Below, one piece after another: positions 49,501 through 60,204 of a stretch of 64,000 nucleotides of DNA. The stretch spans positions 248,657,351-248,721,350 of the forward strand of contig CM075669.1 in assembly GCA_037962975.1 (NCBI GenBank). Direction: 5' to 3'. The stretch's first letter is position 1, and the number at the start of each line of letters is the position of its first letter. The DNA comes from Clitoria ternatea (taxonomy: Eukaryota; Streptophyta; Magnoliopsida; Fabales; Fabaceae). Made by a program: the position numbers and the translations under genes. The notes under the pieces are model-generated. The model saw nothing but the letters and a program-made list of their open reading frames with translations. It did not search any database and was not told the origin of the DNA.

Positions 49501-50111
49501 ACTTCCGAGTCCAGCACCAGTTTCATCAATCGGTCCACTGATGTTCGTCCTGCTACCAGAGAAGTGGAGGACAGATTCGTACCCTACCATGCATGGCCAT
49601 TCGATCAGGGAGTGAAAATAAAAAGGGAAGAGATAACTCGATCCAAACAGTCTAATGAGCTCATCTTGAAACCATGGTCACGGAAATGGTGCCCCCACGA
49701 AGTTCTGACACGGGACAAACCTCCCCTCAGAGCATGCAGCTCAGCAACGTGAGGAAGGAGGAGAAGAAGAAGAGACAGAAGCAGCAGGAAGAAGAAACAA
49801 AGAAAGGCTCGCGTGTAGAACGAATGAGGAATAAGATGGGTTTTATTATTTAAAGTCCAGGGGCGAGATAGTCTTTTCCCCATCTCCTTTATATTTTCTT
49901 TGAAAATTTTAATTAAATCTCTACCTCCTTCTAATCACTCCTCATTTAACCCTTACTCAATCAAATAAATTTTATTTATTTCCACAATAGTTAATCATTC
50001 ATAATTGCCTTTATTTTAGTAATAATTCTTAAAAATACTCAATGAATCTCTAAAACATTTATTAATATTTTCACTCATCATAATTTTCACTAAAATATCC
50101 GGGATGTTACA
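46531..50111 (+). mobile_element. Solo LTR D (3.6 kb) with internal satellite-like array
   Basis: Begins TGTGACGACCCGC, ends GGGATGTTACA, flanked by TTACA (46,526-46,530 and 50,112-50,116). The Calypso 5' LTR is uninterrupted at this point. Inside are three copies of the TCGCTTGAGCGA-type palindrome (46,740-46,800), a run of CACTCGG-containing units (46,840-47,110), and a tandem array (47,460-48,660). No retroelement internal domain is present. Ends and size resemble LTR C, but most of the sequence differs. Short frames at 46,795, 49,027 and 49,134 are judged non-coding. Confidence 0.88.
47460..48660. repeat. Tandem array with 221-bp higher-order repeat
   Basis: Basic units of about 22-24 bp built on CACTCGGCAACTATAGCAAA. 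The segment CTTAGTCAATCTT recurs at 47,723, 47,944, 48,165 and 48,386, exactly 221 bases apart. Units 1-3 contain an internal duplication of about 39 bases (CTCGATAATTATATCATG...), which the fourth lacks. Confidence 0.92.
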
Positions 50112-51284
50112 TTACACGGGGGACTTGTGTATTTAATCCATAGGCTGTGGTTCTCCTTCTTCCAGGTCGTGGACACCTCACTGAACCATCCACTAGCCGT
50201 GGATGTCATCAGGTGCCAAGGAACGGAAAAAATTTAAAAGGCATAGCTGCCAAACCTTGATCCACTAGCCGTGGATGCAAACCACTGGTTGTGGATCGAG
50301 CCACAAACCCCACTTTCTCCTGAATTTTAGGTTACTTGGGGGTTGAACTTAAGAGGTACACACAAGAGATAGAGGGAGACAGTTTTTGAGACATTTTGGA
50401 GGAGAAAATTGAGAGCTTCCTAAAGGGATTTTGGAGGAGAATTCAAGGAGAAACGTTAAGGAACATCAGATCGCAGAATTTGGGTAAAGATTTTGGAAGA
50501 CCTAACAAGAACTTTTCTTCTATTTCTCTAAATCTTGACTTTGTATTTGGGTTTTTCGATGTTGAAAATTGAATCAATGACTTGTGGCTATGTAATGAAT
50601 TCTATGATGAACTAAACCCCTTTTTCTTGGGATTAAGGGGGTAGTATGCATATTTATGTGAAGTGATTGCTTTCTTTTTCTCCCTTTATGAAATTTGCGT
50701 TTGCTATTTGGTTTCATGAATGCTTAATGCCTCTACAACACTTTGAAATAAGGGTAGTTAATTCCAAACGATGTAGGCTATGAGAGTGAGTATGTTGTTT
50801 GAAAGCATGAAACTAAACCTAAGGTCTTAGGTTATGCAAAGGTATGCAAGATCTTTTAAGGGGTAACAAATTTTCACAAAACATAATAAACCTAATTTAC
50901 AAATTAAACGTTGTTCTTTGATATTTAGGTACATTAGTAAGGCTTCAAGAGAAAGTTGCTAATAACCTTAGGAATCTACCTTAGAAACCAAATTTCATAA
51001 TTGAGGAAATGAACTGCATGAAATCAGATATTAACATATGAACCTCTTAATTCCCAAGAGTTTTCCTTTAATTGATTTTTAGAAAGCATTTAATTTCAAT
51101 TTCGAGAGGCCTTGAGTGTTTTTGTTTCCATTTTCTTTGTTTGATATAAAGCGAACTTTCTTTTAATTGAACCAATTTTCCTGGATAATTGAAACACTAT
51201 AAAAAGCTGGTAATTAGGCACAATCTCTGTAGGAACAATAACTTTTATTACGTGATACCCCGTGCACTTACGCAACGGTTATCA

Positions 51285-51289
51285 AGCAC
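51285..51289. repeat. Target-site duplication AGCAC, right copy
   Basis: Identical to 6,183-6,187; marks the right end of the Calypso insertion in copia-A gag. Confidence 0.9.
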
Positions 51290-51557
51290 AAGTGAGAAGA
51301 AATCTAGCTTTAGCATTGATCTCCATCTTTTTTATTTCATCAGATAACCATTCATCTTTTGATTTAAGTTTTCCATCTTTGTCAAAAGGAGAGTTATAGT
51401 CACCATTAATAATGACTGCCCATAGACTGTACTGGGTGGATTTTATGAACATTTCCATTATATCCTTCTAGTATGGATAGTCTTCTCCAAAAAAGGCTAG
51501 AGGTCTGTTGATAGAAGATCCTTCTGTGATCAACTGATTACTCTAAGATGCTGCCAT
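51290..51557 (-). pseudogene. gag: Copia-A gag, 5' part
   Basis: The ATG at 51,557 opens gag; the fifth codon is already a stop. Readable segments are INRPLAFFGEDYPY and the later DEWLSDEIKKMEINAKARF, typical of the copia gag N-terminus. A second stop replaces the Trp that follows FFGEDYPY. The frame runs into the Calypso TSD and continues at 6,182 downward. This shows that the two halves, 45 kb apart, are one gene. Confidence 0.85.
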
Positions 51558-51604
51558 AGATCTTGATCATTTTCACTCAAGGGAGTGATCAACCCAAAGG
51601 ACAA

Positions 51605-51616
51605 GCTCTGATACTT
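51605..51616 (-). promoter_or_regulatory. Primer binding site of copia-A
   Basis: GCTCTGATACTT on the plus strand corresponds to the tRNA-Met PBS TGGTATCAGAGC with two mismatches. It lies two bases from the LTR end at 51,619. Confidence 0.75.
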
Positions 51617-51618
51617 AT

Positions 51619-52913
51619 TGATGGTTCAGAGTCAGACTTAGAAGGGGGGTTGAATAAGTCATAGACTCTTTTTTCGGAAATCAAGAACCAAATAAAACAC
51701 ATAATCAAAAGACGTAAAAGAGCAAAGGAAAGAGATCAACACAGAGAGTTTATACTGGTTCACTAGCTACATCCAGTTTCTTCCAACTTGAAGGATTTAC
51801 ACTATTGTAAAATCTCTTTTACAATAACAGCACCAGACTAGTGCCACAAGTATTCTTGACTCTAGCCACTTCTGGCTTAAACCCAAGTATTCTTTCAATA
51901 AGCTACTCCTGGCTCAACCCAAGTATTCTTTCAAAAGCCTCTTCAGGCCAACAGTGTTTCCCATACTAACAAATTATGACAACATACTAGACTTTTACAG
52001 AGTGTTTGAGTGAATGAAAGTAACTCACAGAACTTAGTGTATGGGTGATATACAAATGTAATTATACACTAAGTTATGACACAAGACCAAGGTCTGCTAG
52101 AAGCAGAACAAACAAAAAAGGTCTTTGTCTTACAAGAGAAGAATGAATTGAGAGAAAATTTGACTTAAGAGTTTGAATGAAAGCTCATAAGTTCTATATT
52201 TTTTTTGAAGTTTAATTTTCCTTGGTATATATAGAAGCTACAGGATATGACTGTTGCTTCTTCTTAAAAGGAGATATAGACGTTGGACATCATTTGAAAG
52301 TATTTACCTTAAACTTTCTGTTACCAAACCTTCATGTTGTTACAGATTCAAGGGGCTGGTAGTAGACTTCTTCAGTTCTTTCATGAAAATGGTTTCTTAT
52401 GCATCTCCAATGCATAAGGCCATTTGTATTTTATTTCTTGATTAAGCGAGAGGTTAGAAGTAAGCTCTCAAAAAGCTTTCTGAGATATCTTGACATAAGT
52501 TCTGAATATGCTCAGTGTTCTTTGATAATGTGTAGAGGTAGGTACACTGACACATGCTGCGGAGCTTGATCTTGTTTCTTGTGTTCTTTTATGATAAGCA
52601 TGCATATGTGATATGTGCATAAATCCCAATACATCACTTAAATAGAATTAGGAACATTGAGAATGGATCTTTGATCTTTTGAGTGAGTATGCTTATATCA
52701 GACTTTTGATTATCTACAAGACTTTTGGAATACTAATACTCCCCCTTTGCTTTATAGCCTAAGACTCGTATCCTGAAATACTTAGGCACACAGATTAGTC
52801 AAAGATAGTATATACTTCACTTTCTAATAAAAATTCTTGATGTATGATATTAACAAATCTGAGGATATAGAAACTGGGGTCTGGTCTAAGATAACTTAGA
52901 AAAATTCTTTTCA
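51619..52913 (-). repeat. Copia-A 5' LTR (about 1.3 kb)
   Basis: On the plus strand begins TGATGGTTCAGAG, next to the PBS. Aligns in blocks with LTR-B (53,093 onward), for example the CACTTCTGGCTTAA segments, at clearly lower identity than a true LTR pair. The right end (CA at 52,912-52,913) is placed where copia-B gag resumes and is approximate. The open frame at 52,254-52,445 is not supported. Confidence 0.75.
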
Positions 52914-53030
52914 TCCAGATTTTTTCTCAACACTGTCTTTCCAATAGGCATAGTCTTCACCAAGGATGGTTGGTGGTCTGTTTGTTGAGAAACCTTTAGC
53001 AATAAGCTGATCTTTATAAGAGGTAGCCAT
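52914..53030 (-). pseudogene. gag: Copia-B gag, first 39 codons
   Basis: The ATG at 53,030 opens a frame reading MATSYKDQLIAKGFSTNRP and GEDYAYWKD, homologous to the start of copia-A gag but with no stop in this stretch. It is cut off by the copia-A LTR. The remainder of copia-B would lie beyond the other end of copia-A, left of the window. Confidence 0.8.
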
Positions 53031-53078
53031 AGATCTTAATCCTTTTTACTTGTTTAAGTAATCAACTAAAAAGGACAA

Positions 53079-53090
53079 GCTCTGATACCA
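53079..53090 (-). promoter_or_regulatory. Primer binding site of copia-B
   Basis: GCTCTGATACCA on the plus strand is the perfect complement form of the tRNA-Met PBS TGGTATCAGAGC. The LTR starts at 53,093. Confidence 0.9.
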
Positions 53091-53092
53091 AT

Positions 53093-54500
53093 TGATAGTT
53101 TAGAGTCAGACTTAGAAGAAGGGGTCGAATAAGTCTCAACTCTTATTTGCGCAGACTTTTACTATTGATCTTAAAAGGCGTTTCAAACTTTTGGTCGAAC
53201 AGACTTTGGAAAGAGAAGGGTAAAGAGAAGATAACACAATAGATTTATATTGATTCACTTCCAAAGCAGAAGCTACATCCAATACCTTCAGACTTGAGGG
53301 ATTTTTATTATGTAAAAAAACACCTTTTACACAACTAATACAACCCATGCTTTAAGTATTGTTGACTCCAGTCACTTCTGGCTTAACCTAAGTATTCTTT
53401 CACACAAGTCACTTCTGGCTCAATCCCAAGTTTTCTAAAGTCTCTTCATGTTTCCCACTTAATCTAAGGATTGGTGAGCATACCGAACTTGTTACACGAA
53501 GTATAAGTGATGAATGAGGGTTGTGTTACAAAGATAACTTAGCGTACAAAGAGATTTATGATTGAAACAGAGAATACGCTAAGTTATGATAAGTAAAAGG
53601 CCAAGGTCTGGTAGGAGCATAACAACAAGAAAGGCTTTTGCTTATACGACAAGAACAAAGAGAAACTTGATAATCTTCTAAGCACTTTTGATTTGTGTTC
53701 ATATTCTTGGAATCTAGCAATTCAAAGTTTCTTATCTTCTTATATTTATAGTGTTGATGAGATAACCGTTGGAGAAGACATAGTCGTTGATCATATTTGA
53801 CTTTGAAGAAGTACACAATGGCAGGGTCTGAATCAGACGTGCTTCAGAGCTTATACCAAAATGGTGATATTTGATAATCCTATATCAAAAGATACCTATT
53901 TGCTTAGCTATTTCAAGCTAAAGGGTACACCATTGTAGAGGTTGACCTTTGGCTTTTATTCTGTCATAGTTTCAGCTTTTTCTAATGCTTTGAGATATAC
54001 GAGGCATCTTCCTGGATAACTGCGTGCATGTAGTCTTTAGCTTTTTGTTCCTTTTCCTTTTTGATGCAAGGTGCATGTTTAAGGCAAAACATTGTGTTAG
54101 AAATTTCATAGAAAGGGAATATTGCTTTTCTAGAAGACGTTCTTAGAGAAGGATGGTTTTCAAGGGTCTGGTAATACGTTCAGACTTCTCTTATGTGTTT
54201 AGACTTCTCTTATGCTTTCCAGATGAACTTTTTTACATGATTGGACCAAACTTATCTTTGAAATGAATTTTGTTTGATAGATTCCCCCTTTTCTTTCAAC
54301 TAGTGCACTTCAGACTTTTCCTGAAACACTTGCTGAACTACATTAGTAATCATGCAAGCATACTTTATTTAACTAAGAGTCTTGATGAGTGTTATTAATA
54401 AATCCAGGGGTTCAGACTTTTTAGTCTTTCATTCAGACTTGGTTCTACAAGATAAGTTTTTATTTAAGAAACTATGAAAGTGGGGTTAAGTAAGTTACAC
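53093..54500 (-). repeat. Copia-B 5' LTR
   Basis: Starts TGATAGTTTAGAG and is related to LTR-A. The right boundary could not be fixed because no partner LTR is in the window; similarity to LTR-A fades near 54,400-54,500. Frames at 53,136-53,348 and 53,556-53,816 are not supported. Confidence 0.65.
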
Positions 54501-55427
54501 CAAGCATGTCAGATTATCAAGATAGGCATCCATATAATTGTTATGCATAAACTTTTAATTTGATGTATTATACTAGGAAGTATGTTGGGTTGGGTTGAAA
54601 TGATATATAACGACAACTTCATTTTTTTGACTTTGTATCAGAATCCTAAGTTAGGATGATGTTCTTACATCAAAATGTTTTAAAGAAAAAATTACCCTCA
54701 AAATCTAAGACCTAACCAAAAGGACTATAATTGTTAGGCACCATCTCAAGGTTAAGCAGGTCTTAAGGCGTCATAGTTTACTTACTACTATTTTAAAATT
54801 TTAAATATCAAACAGTTTTTTTAGTTAACATAAAAATTGACACAATAACAAATAAGCTCATTTTTAATAATGAATATAAAGATATAACTTACAACCAACT
54901 ATTATATATATCTATATATAAATTAAAATATGACATTCAACCTCAATCAAATGAGATTTAAAAAAAACACACAAAGAAATAGTATATATAAAAAATAACA
55001 CAAATGATACCTTTAAATATGCAAATAATATAATAACGTAAGATGCATACTTTACTAAGTTTTTGTTTTTAGAAATAGTTTATGAGCATGGTGTAAGATG
55101 TAGAAACTCAGGTGAGGTTAGTGGCACTTAACAATTTTTGCTGCTTGCCATTTACGGGTTGATCACAAATTTGATAGATTTGATTCGATTCGTAAAAGCC
55201 TTGCTTATAGCAAAGGTTATAAGGACCCTTCTTATAATAATAGTTATTATATTATATTATTATAATAATAACTAGGTACATAAGCGAGCTCTTGGCTCAG
55301 AGACTCTCAACTGGCGACGAAGACTGATCCGTCCCATGCACACTTTTCGACACTGTAAAAGATAAACCCATCACCCTCTCACACTCACGCAGAAGCGAAA
55401 GCCCTTTCGTACTTTGTTCGACCTTCA
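54501..55427 (+). promoter_or_regulatory. Upstream region and 5' UTR of the CHFR-like gene
   Basis: AT-rich intergenic sequence followed by a more GC-balanced, pyrimidine-rich leader (about 55,290-55,427) before the ATG. A self-complementary TTATAATAATAG-type tract lies at 55,235-55,273. No unambiguous TATA box could be chosen. Confidence 0.45.
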
Positions 55428-58400
55428 ATGGCGGAAAGAGGAGAATGCTCTTCTTCATCGAAACCCTCCGATGAAATCTGGGCCAAGCTCGGTAATCATT
55501 ATTCTCCTTCAATTCCTTGCTGGGTATTCACAATCACACTCACATATCACAAATACCATTTCAATTTTAAAACTTGCCACGGATACTCCTTTTATCGGAT
55601 TCCACTTAAATTCTTCCAAATTTAAATGGAATTAGAAGGCGGGGTACAAAAATCTTTGATCTTTCTTCGTTCAGTGGCCTATCCCACATTTTTTAGGATG
55701 ATAAAGCTTCTACCTTTTTCTCTTCCAAGTATTGGCACTGTCACTGTCACTGTCACTGTAAGTTTGCTCAGAAATTATAACCGTTCAACCTTAATCATGC
55801 ATGTGCTGTAACTAACAATGGGGTCGTTGTGGTTGTGGATGCCATGTTTGGGGTTTGATTCACGATGGCAAGAACTTTGTAGGTTTGGATTGAAAATGAG
55901 TTGGGAGATTTTCTTCTTACGTTTCTGTTCCAGCTCACTGTTTTTATTATTATTATCGTGTTTATACATTTCATGGTGGTACTTGGTGTTCCTTGAAAAA
56001 ACAAAAGTGTAAATTACAGGGATCAGAGTTTGAAATTTGTGTGAAACCCCATGAGGGATTTTCTTTACAGATGCCAAATTGATTTTTACATGCAAACAAT
56101 TGGAGAGATTAATTTAGTGTGAAATTTGGACATTAATCTTGAGGTTCTTATTTTGGTCAAACTAGTTCCTTCGTTCTTGCAGTCCCATCCGACTCGACAT
56201 ATTCTGATGTGGAGATAAGGTCGGATGAAAAGGTAATATCTTCTGAGATATCAGCTCCTTCTAGTGACAAACATTGCTGGTGCAAAATAATAAGGAATTC
56301 GGATCTATGTTCAGCCACAATCGAAAACAAGAGGTAAAGTCATGACTACTTCATAAATTAATTGTGTAAATCATGCTCCCAGTTAGCGAAGGTTATGTTT
56401 TGTGGTTTATTAGAAATTACTATTTTGTGAATAACAGGAAACAGTTACCATTAAAACTAGAACACGGGAAAATGCAATCTATGTGTGGCCTTCTCATCCC
56501 CATTGTTTAAGTCTATAGTTCTACAAATATCGTTCAAAATTGCAGTTGGAGCTGATAAATCTTCTGATGATTGTTAGTAGCAACCTTTTTTTTTTTTCCG
56601 TAAAATCAGTTTTCTGCTTTGCTAGGGTTGAAATCACTATAACTTGTTTCTGTTTCGTGATGGTACATGAATACCACTCCCCGCCCCCGGATGAAGTACT
56701 AAGTGTAGAAGCATCTTATCTTCTTCCTTTCCATATTTTACTCCTTTTATTTTAATTCTTTTGTTTTTGGGTGTATCATTCATTCTTGCTGTAGTCCAAA
56801 CATAATACTTGTTGATGGGGCTGAGGTACACAGTGAAGACAATGCCGTCATTAAGGATGGAAGTCAAATTATCCCAGGTCCTGATAGTCAAGGTCAGTCT
56901 TCCAACATTCATGGAAGTATAACATTTTCTATTCCTGACTACTAATATGGAATTAAACATTGTAAAGTTACATTGTATGTCGAGGAAGTTGTTAAACTTC
57001 CACAAACTGAGGTCACTGTCTGTCTACTGTCAATCCATTGATCTGTTTCAAGCAAAGTTCTATTCTAAGTTTACTTTGGGTGGAGTTACATGTTATACTG
57101 TTTTTTAGTAAGATTCACACTTAGTTTGACAAAAGTAGAGTTGGCAGTATGGGTTTGACCCACAGCCCACTCCATTTAACTCCCTATAACCTGTTCTCTT
57201 TTATCCCTTGTTCTTTTTGGCCTGAAGCCACCAATCTGAAAAGTTTTGTGGGTTAGGGGCAAGTTTAGCTCATCCCAGTCACTTTTTTTTATCTCCCCCC
57301 GTGAAACCAAGAACCACATGCCCTTGCAATCATTTTGTTTCCTCCATATGGCTATGGCTGAATTAGCTAGGGCTGACATATTGACAGCTCGAAGCAACAT
57401 TAGTTGTTCTGTTTAAATAGCTAACCAAATAGAGGTCTTCAGGATGAAAAATGGGTGGTTGATTAGTCATCATGTTTCCCTGGACAGTAATATGGGCAAT
57501 GGGCATGAATTGTAGTATAGTAATTTGTGCTTGTTTTGATCCTAACCCAAACCATGTTGCATGTCTGAATGACTTGTTTGAGTCTGACTTGTCTGGGTCT
57601 CGGTGGTGTTTCTGCTTTCAGACAGTTGAATTATATTTGGCAATATCAAATTTAAACTTCTGGTTGATTGACATTCTTTGGGTCCTTTGAATAATTAGTA
57701 GAGATCTTTATTGTACTATTGTACTAAACAAAATTTAAATGCTAATTATTTGATTTTTCATACCATTTTTAATATTTCTAAGCTGGTCATTAATTACTTT
57801 AATTTTACCGTAATCTCTTCATGACCCTAGGATTTGTCAGCTACAGGTTTCATATCATGTCTATCCCTGAAACCGGCCAGAGTCAGCTGAAGGTTGACAC
57901 TTGACTGCCTCTAATTTGCTCTGCCTCCTTAATGTCTTCTTCCATACTGTTTTATCCTTAGCAAATCTGATGACTTAATTGGTTTCTTTTCCAGATATGT
58001 GTAGATGTGGACCATGCAAAGTGTTGCATTTGCTTAAACATATGGCATGATGTTGTTACTGTTGCACCATGCCTTCATAATTTTTGGTATGGATAGTTTT
58101 TTTCTCCCTGTTTCTTAGATTTGTGGATCTTTTTTGTTCAATAACTTTTGATTCAATTGCTATGTGGCATTACAGCAATGGTTGCTTCTCAGAGTGGTTA
58201 CGGAGATCACAGGAAAGGCGTACACCTGTACTTTGTCCTCAATGCAGAGCAGTTGTTCAATTCGTTGGAAGAAACCACTTTCTACGTACCATTGCAGAGG
58301 TGAATTTACAAGAGATTTAGCGGGATTGTAGCTGATAGTCAATCATGTTTATTTTAATTGGAATGTGTTTATCCACTTATGGACAAGCTGCAAAATAGGA

Positions 58401-59487
58401 GGAAAAGGACAATGCTGGGCATGGATTCTTAGGATAATTCTTAGGGTGGCCTGTCTGAAATATAATTTTTTAAAGCTATCATACTTGCTTGTATTTGTTG
58501 GCACATTATAAAATGCTAATGTGGTGTGAGTCCAAAGCTTTGGGGTTCAATAGCCCCCAGCTCTTAATGTGGATCCACCTTTGTAGTGGGAGACACCTTT
58601 TCTGATTAAACTATGCTAATCAGGTCTGAGGTTGAGGTATTTTTATATTTGATCTCTAAAAGCTTATCTGGTGATTTGCCTTTGTCATAAGCCTCAATGT
58701 TTTTGTCCCTGCCTTGACGCAGTAGGACGTCCAAAGTTGGCATGTTTCATAGCTTCCATTTGGGTCTATGTGAAGGAAGTGGCACTAGTCTCTTGGTTAA
58801 AATATGTTCAGTAGTTCTGCTGAGATATTGTGGATGTGATCTCTAAAAGCTTGTTTCATCCATTGACTTGTCTTTAACTTAGATATTTCTATGAGTGATC
58901 TCCTTGTCACAACTAATGCATCCTTGAACAAACTCGCAAACTTATCTACTTGTGGGAATGTTGGCAACATTTATTATTGACATAGAGGATACCATCTTTT
59001 CAATGTTTGTCTACTTTTGTGGAAGATGAAATGTTTTGCCCATACTTTTGATTAACTTCTGGTTTAGGTAGTTATAAAGCTTCTCTTTTATTTTGTTGTT
59101 GTACCTCTAGTTTGTTTTTTCCATTGATTTTCTTTTCTCTTCTTACTTCCTGGTTCGTCTAAATTGTTTTATTTATAATATGTTTTCTTGATGTTGGAAG
59201 TCCTACATCGCTTGCCTCATAATGTGGTATGGTTTAAATACCTGTTGTTAGGCTACTCCTCCTATTGCCAATTGGTTTTGAGATGAAATCTTAACACTTG
59301 ATATTGCCCAATAGTGTGGATCATCCATTTAGTTGATATCTGGTGTAACAAGCCTTTCTTATTAAGTTCACTTGGTTATTTTTCTATGTATATTTTTTAG
59401 GATATGCTAAGAGCTGATTCTTCCCTAAGACGTCCACATGATGAAGTTTCACTTTTAGATACTTATGCAGTAGTACGATCGAACTTG
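55428..59487 (+). CDS. CHFR: E3 ubiquitin ligase CHFR-like (FHA and RING), exons 1-7; 3' end outside window
   Basis: Exons with GT-AG introns and phase-consistent joins: 55,428-55,491; 56,183-56,333; 56,795-56,892; 57,831-57,892; 57,995-58,086; 58,176-58,299; 59,401-59,487. The joined frame is open. Exons 2-4 give an FHA-like phosphopeptide-binding region (EIRSDEKVISSEI, SNIILVDGAEVH). Exons 5-6 give a complete C3HC4 RING: CCICLNIW, CLHNFCNGC, CPQCRAVVQFVG; exon 5 ends within the second Cys pair. Exon 7 ends YAVVRSNL before GTGAG. CHFR proteins are nuclear E3 ligases of the mitotic stress checkpoint in animals; plant homologues share FHA, RING and a Cys-rich C-terminus. That C-terminus is not found before 64,000. 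The ATG context after a leader without in-frame ATG supports the start. This is the only gene in the window with an intact visible coding part. Confidence 0.88.
55492..56182 (+). other. CHFR-like intron 1
   Basis: GT at 55,492, AG at 56,181-56,182. Contains a short CACTGT tandem run (about 55,736-55,758). No coding content; the open frames listed in it on both strands are chance. Confidence 0.8.
56893..57830 (+). other. CHFR-like intron 3
   Basis: Bounded by GTCAGT and CCCTAG. Nothing recognisable inside; short open frames near 57,180-57,690 lack features of genes. Confidence 0.75.
58300..59400 (+). other. CHFR-like intron 6
   Basis: 1.1-kb intron from GTGAAT to TTTTTTAG. Contains the 105-bp solo LTR at 59,192-59,296. 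The phrase GATCTCTAAAAGCTT occurs twice (about 58,650 and 58,840), suggesting an old duplication. Confidence 0.75.
59192..59296. mobile_element. Miniature solo LTR (105 bp) with perfect TSD
   Basis: Begins TGTTGGAAGTCCTACATCG and ends TTAACA, with CTTGA on both sides (59,187-59,191 and 59,297-59,301). The size and TG...CA ends fit a TRIM/SMART-type LTR. Located in intron 6 of the CHFR-like gene. Confidence 0.8.
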
Positions 59488-60204
59488 GTGAGTATGATGA
59501 TTCTTTTAATGGCCAGAATTTGTTTCCCTATGCAATGTTATTCAATTCCTGCCCAGCCATACTAAAGACACACAGTCTTACTGTGGATGATCATGTCTAT
59601 CAAGTTTCAAATGAGTTAGGCATTTATAATGATGTATCCCAATAGGAGATAGTTTAACCTTTTGTTTGGCAATAAAGAAAATGGGGGGAACAAAATAAGT
59701 GGAGAAGAAAAGATTTAAAATTTGAATTGAAGAGAAAATATGAGAGAAAATGTTATAATTGTCTCTCAATATAGTTAACTTTCCTCTTATTTCCTTTCCA
59801 TTTTCTCTTCAACCAAACAAAAGAAAATACATTGTTATCCATATTTTCTCCTTTCTCTTTTCTTTCTCCTCTCTTTCTCTCCTTAAAACTTAGCATAAAA
59901 TATTTACTTGATCTCTATAGACTATAGTTGACATTCATTTACAAATTGGTCCTTTTGATTTAAATTTTGGTCCTTGTTACTTGTTATCATTATGGATTTA
60001 TCATGTGAGATGATAGTTGATGTGTCTGTTTTGTTGAATTCTTTATATAACATCAAATTGACAAATGACAACTAGGATATATAATTTAATCATCCTTCAG
60101 CACATTGAAACCTTAATATATGTCTACCTGTCCGCCACTGATCATTATTATTTGATTGTTATTGTGCGACATTGGATGATTGTGAAGATGAGCCAGTGGG
60201 AGAT
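59488..60204 (+). other. Start of CHFR-like intron 7, with a MITE-like inverted repeat
   Basis: Intron begins GTGAGT at 59,488. Holds the inverted repeat element at 59,659-59,823 and a T/C-rich stretch after it. No coding sequence. Confidence 0.6.
59659..59823. mobile_element. MITE-like inverted-repeat element (165 bp)
   Basis: Left end CTTTTGTTTGGC and right end CAACCAAACAAAAG are inverted repeats that extend over about 26 bases with a few mismatches, including GAAAATGG/CCATTTTC. The interior is A-rich then T-rich. A TSD was not found, so superfamily is undetermined. Confidence 0.55.

Larger units (their letters stand above)
6188..51284 (+). mobile_element. Calypso/Athila-type Ty3-gypsy retrotransposon, expanded to 45 kb by nested insertions
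   Basis: The LTR ends are TGATAA (TAATAA in the mutated 5' copy) and TTATCA or TATCA. A 5-bp TSD flanks the element. Plus-strand order is 5' LTR, tRNA-Asp-type PBS, gag, protease, RT, RNase H, integrase, long spacer, env-like ORF, 3' spacer, 3' LTR. The RT-integrase order and the DLGAS protease are Ty3-gypsy Athila-clade features, and an env-like ORF after integrase is typical of Athila/Calypso. Four direct insertions (X1, Tekay, X2 and D) account for most of its length; without them it is about 12 kb. All reading frames are broken. Confidence 0.92.
46164..51284 (+). repeat. Calypso 3' LTR, interrupted by solo LTR D
   Basis: Starts TGATAAGCATGC, ends GGTTATCA. Segments 46,164-46,530 and 50,117-51,284 align with the 5' LTR (about 1.5 kb). 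Carries the same palindrome cluster, split by D. Followed by the TSD AGCAC. Confidence 0.92.
1..52913 (-). mobile_element. Copia-A: SIRE/Maximus-like Ty1-copia retrotransposon, split by a nested insertion and cut by the window edge
   Basis: Read on the minus strand, the element has its 5' LTR at about 51,619-52,913, a PBS at 51,605-51,616 and the gag start at 51,557. The Calypso element (6,188-51,284) then interrupts it. After that come the rest of gag, protease, integrase and RT/RNase H (6,182 to about 1,600) and a further downstream ORF region (1,238-344). The order protease-integrase-RT is diagnostic of Ty1-copia. The extra region after pol matches the envelope-like ORF position of the SIRE/Maximus lineage. 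The 3' LTR lies left of the window. The outer boundary at 52,913 is inferred from the end of LTR similarity and the resumption of copia-B gag, so it may be a few bases off. The element is not coding-competent. Confidence 0.85.

Noticed and set aside
55775..56095. Minus-strand 106-aa and 69-aa frames in CHFR intron 1
   Set aside because: They lie within a well-supported intron and show no domain.
58500..58600. tRNA-derived SINE with a B-box-like GGTTCAATAGCC in CHFR intron 6
   Set aside because: The B box is poor, no A box at the right distance was found and no TSD or tail is visible.
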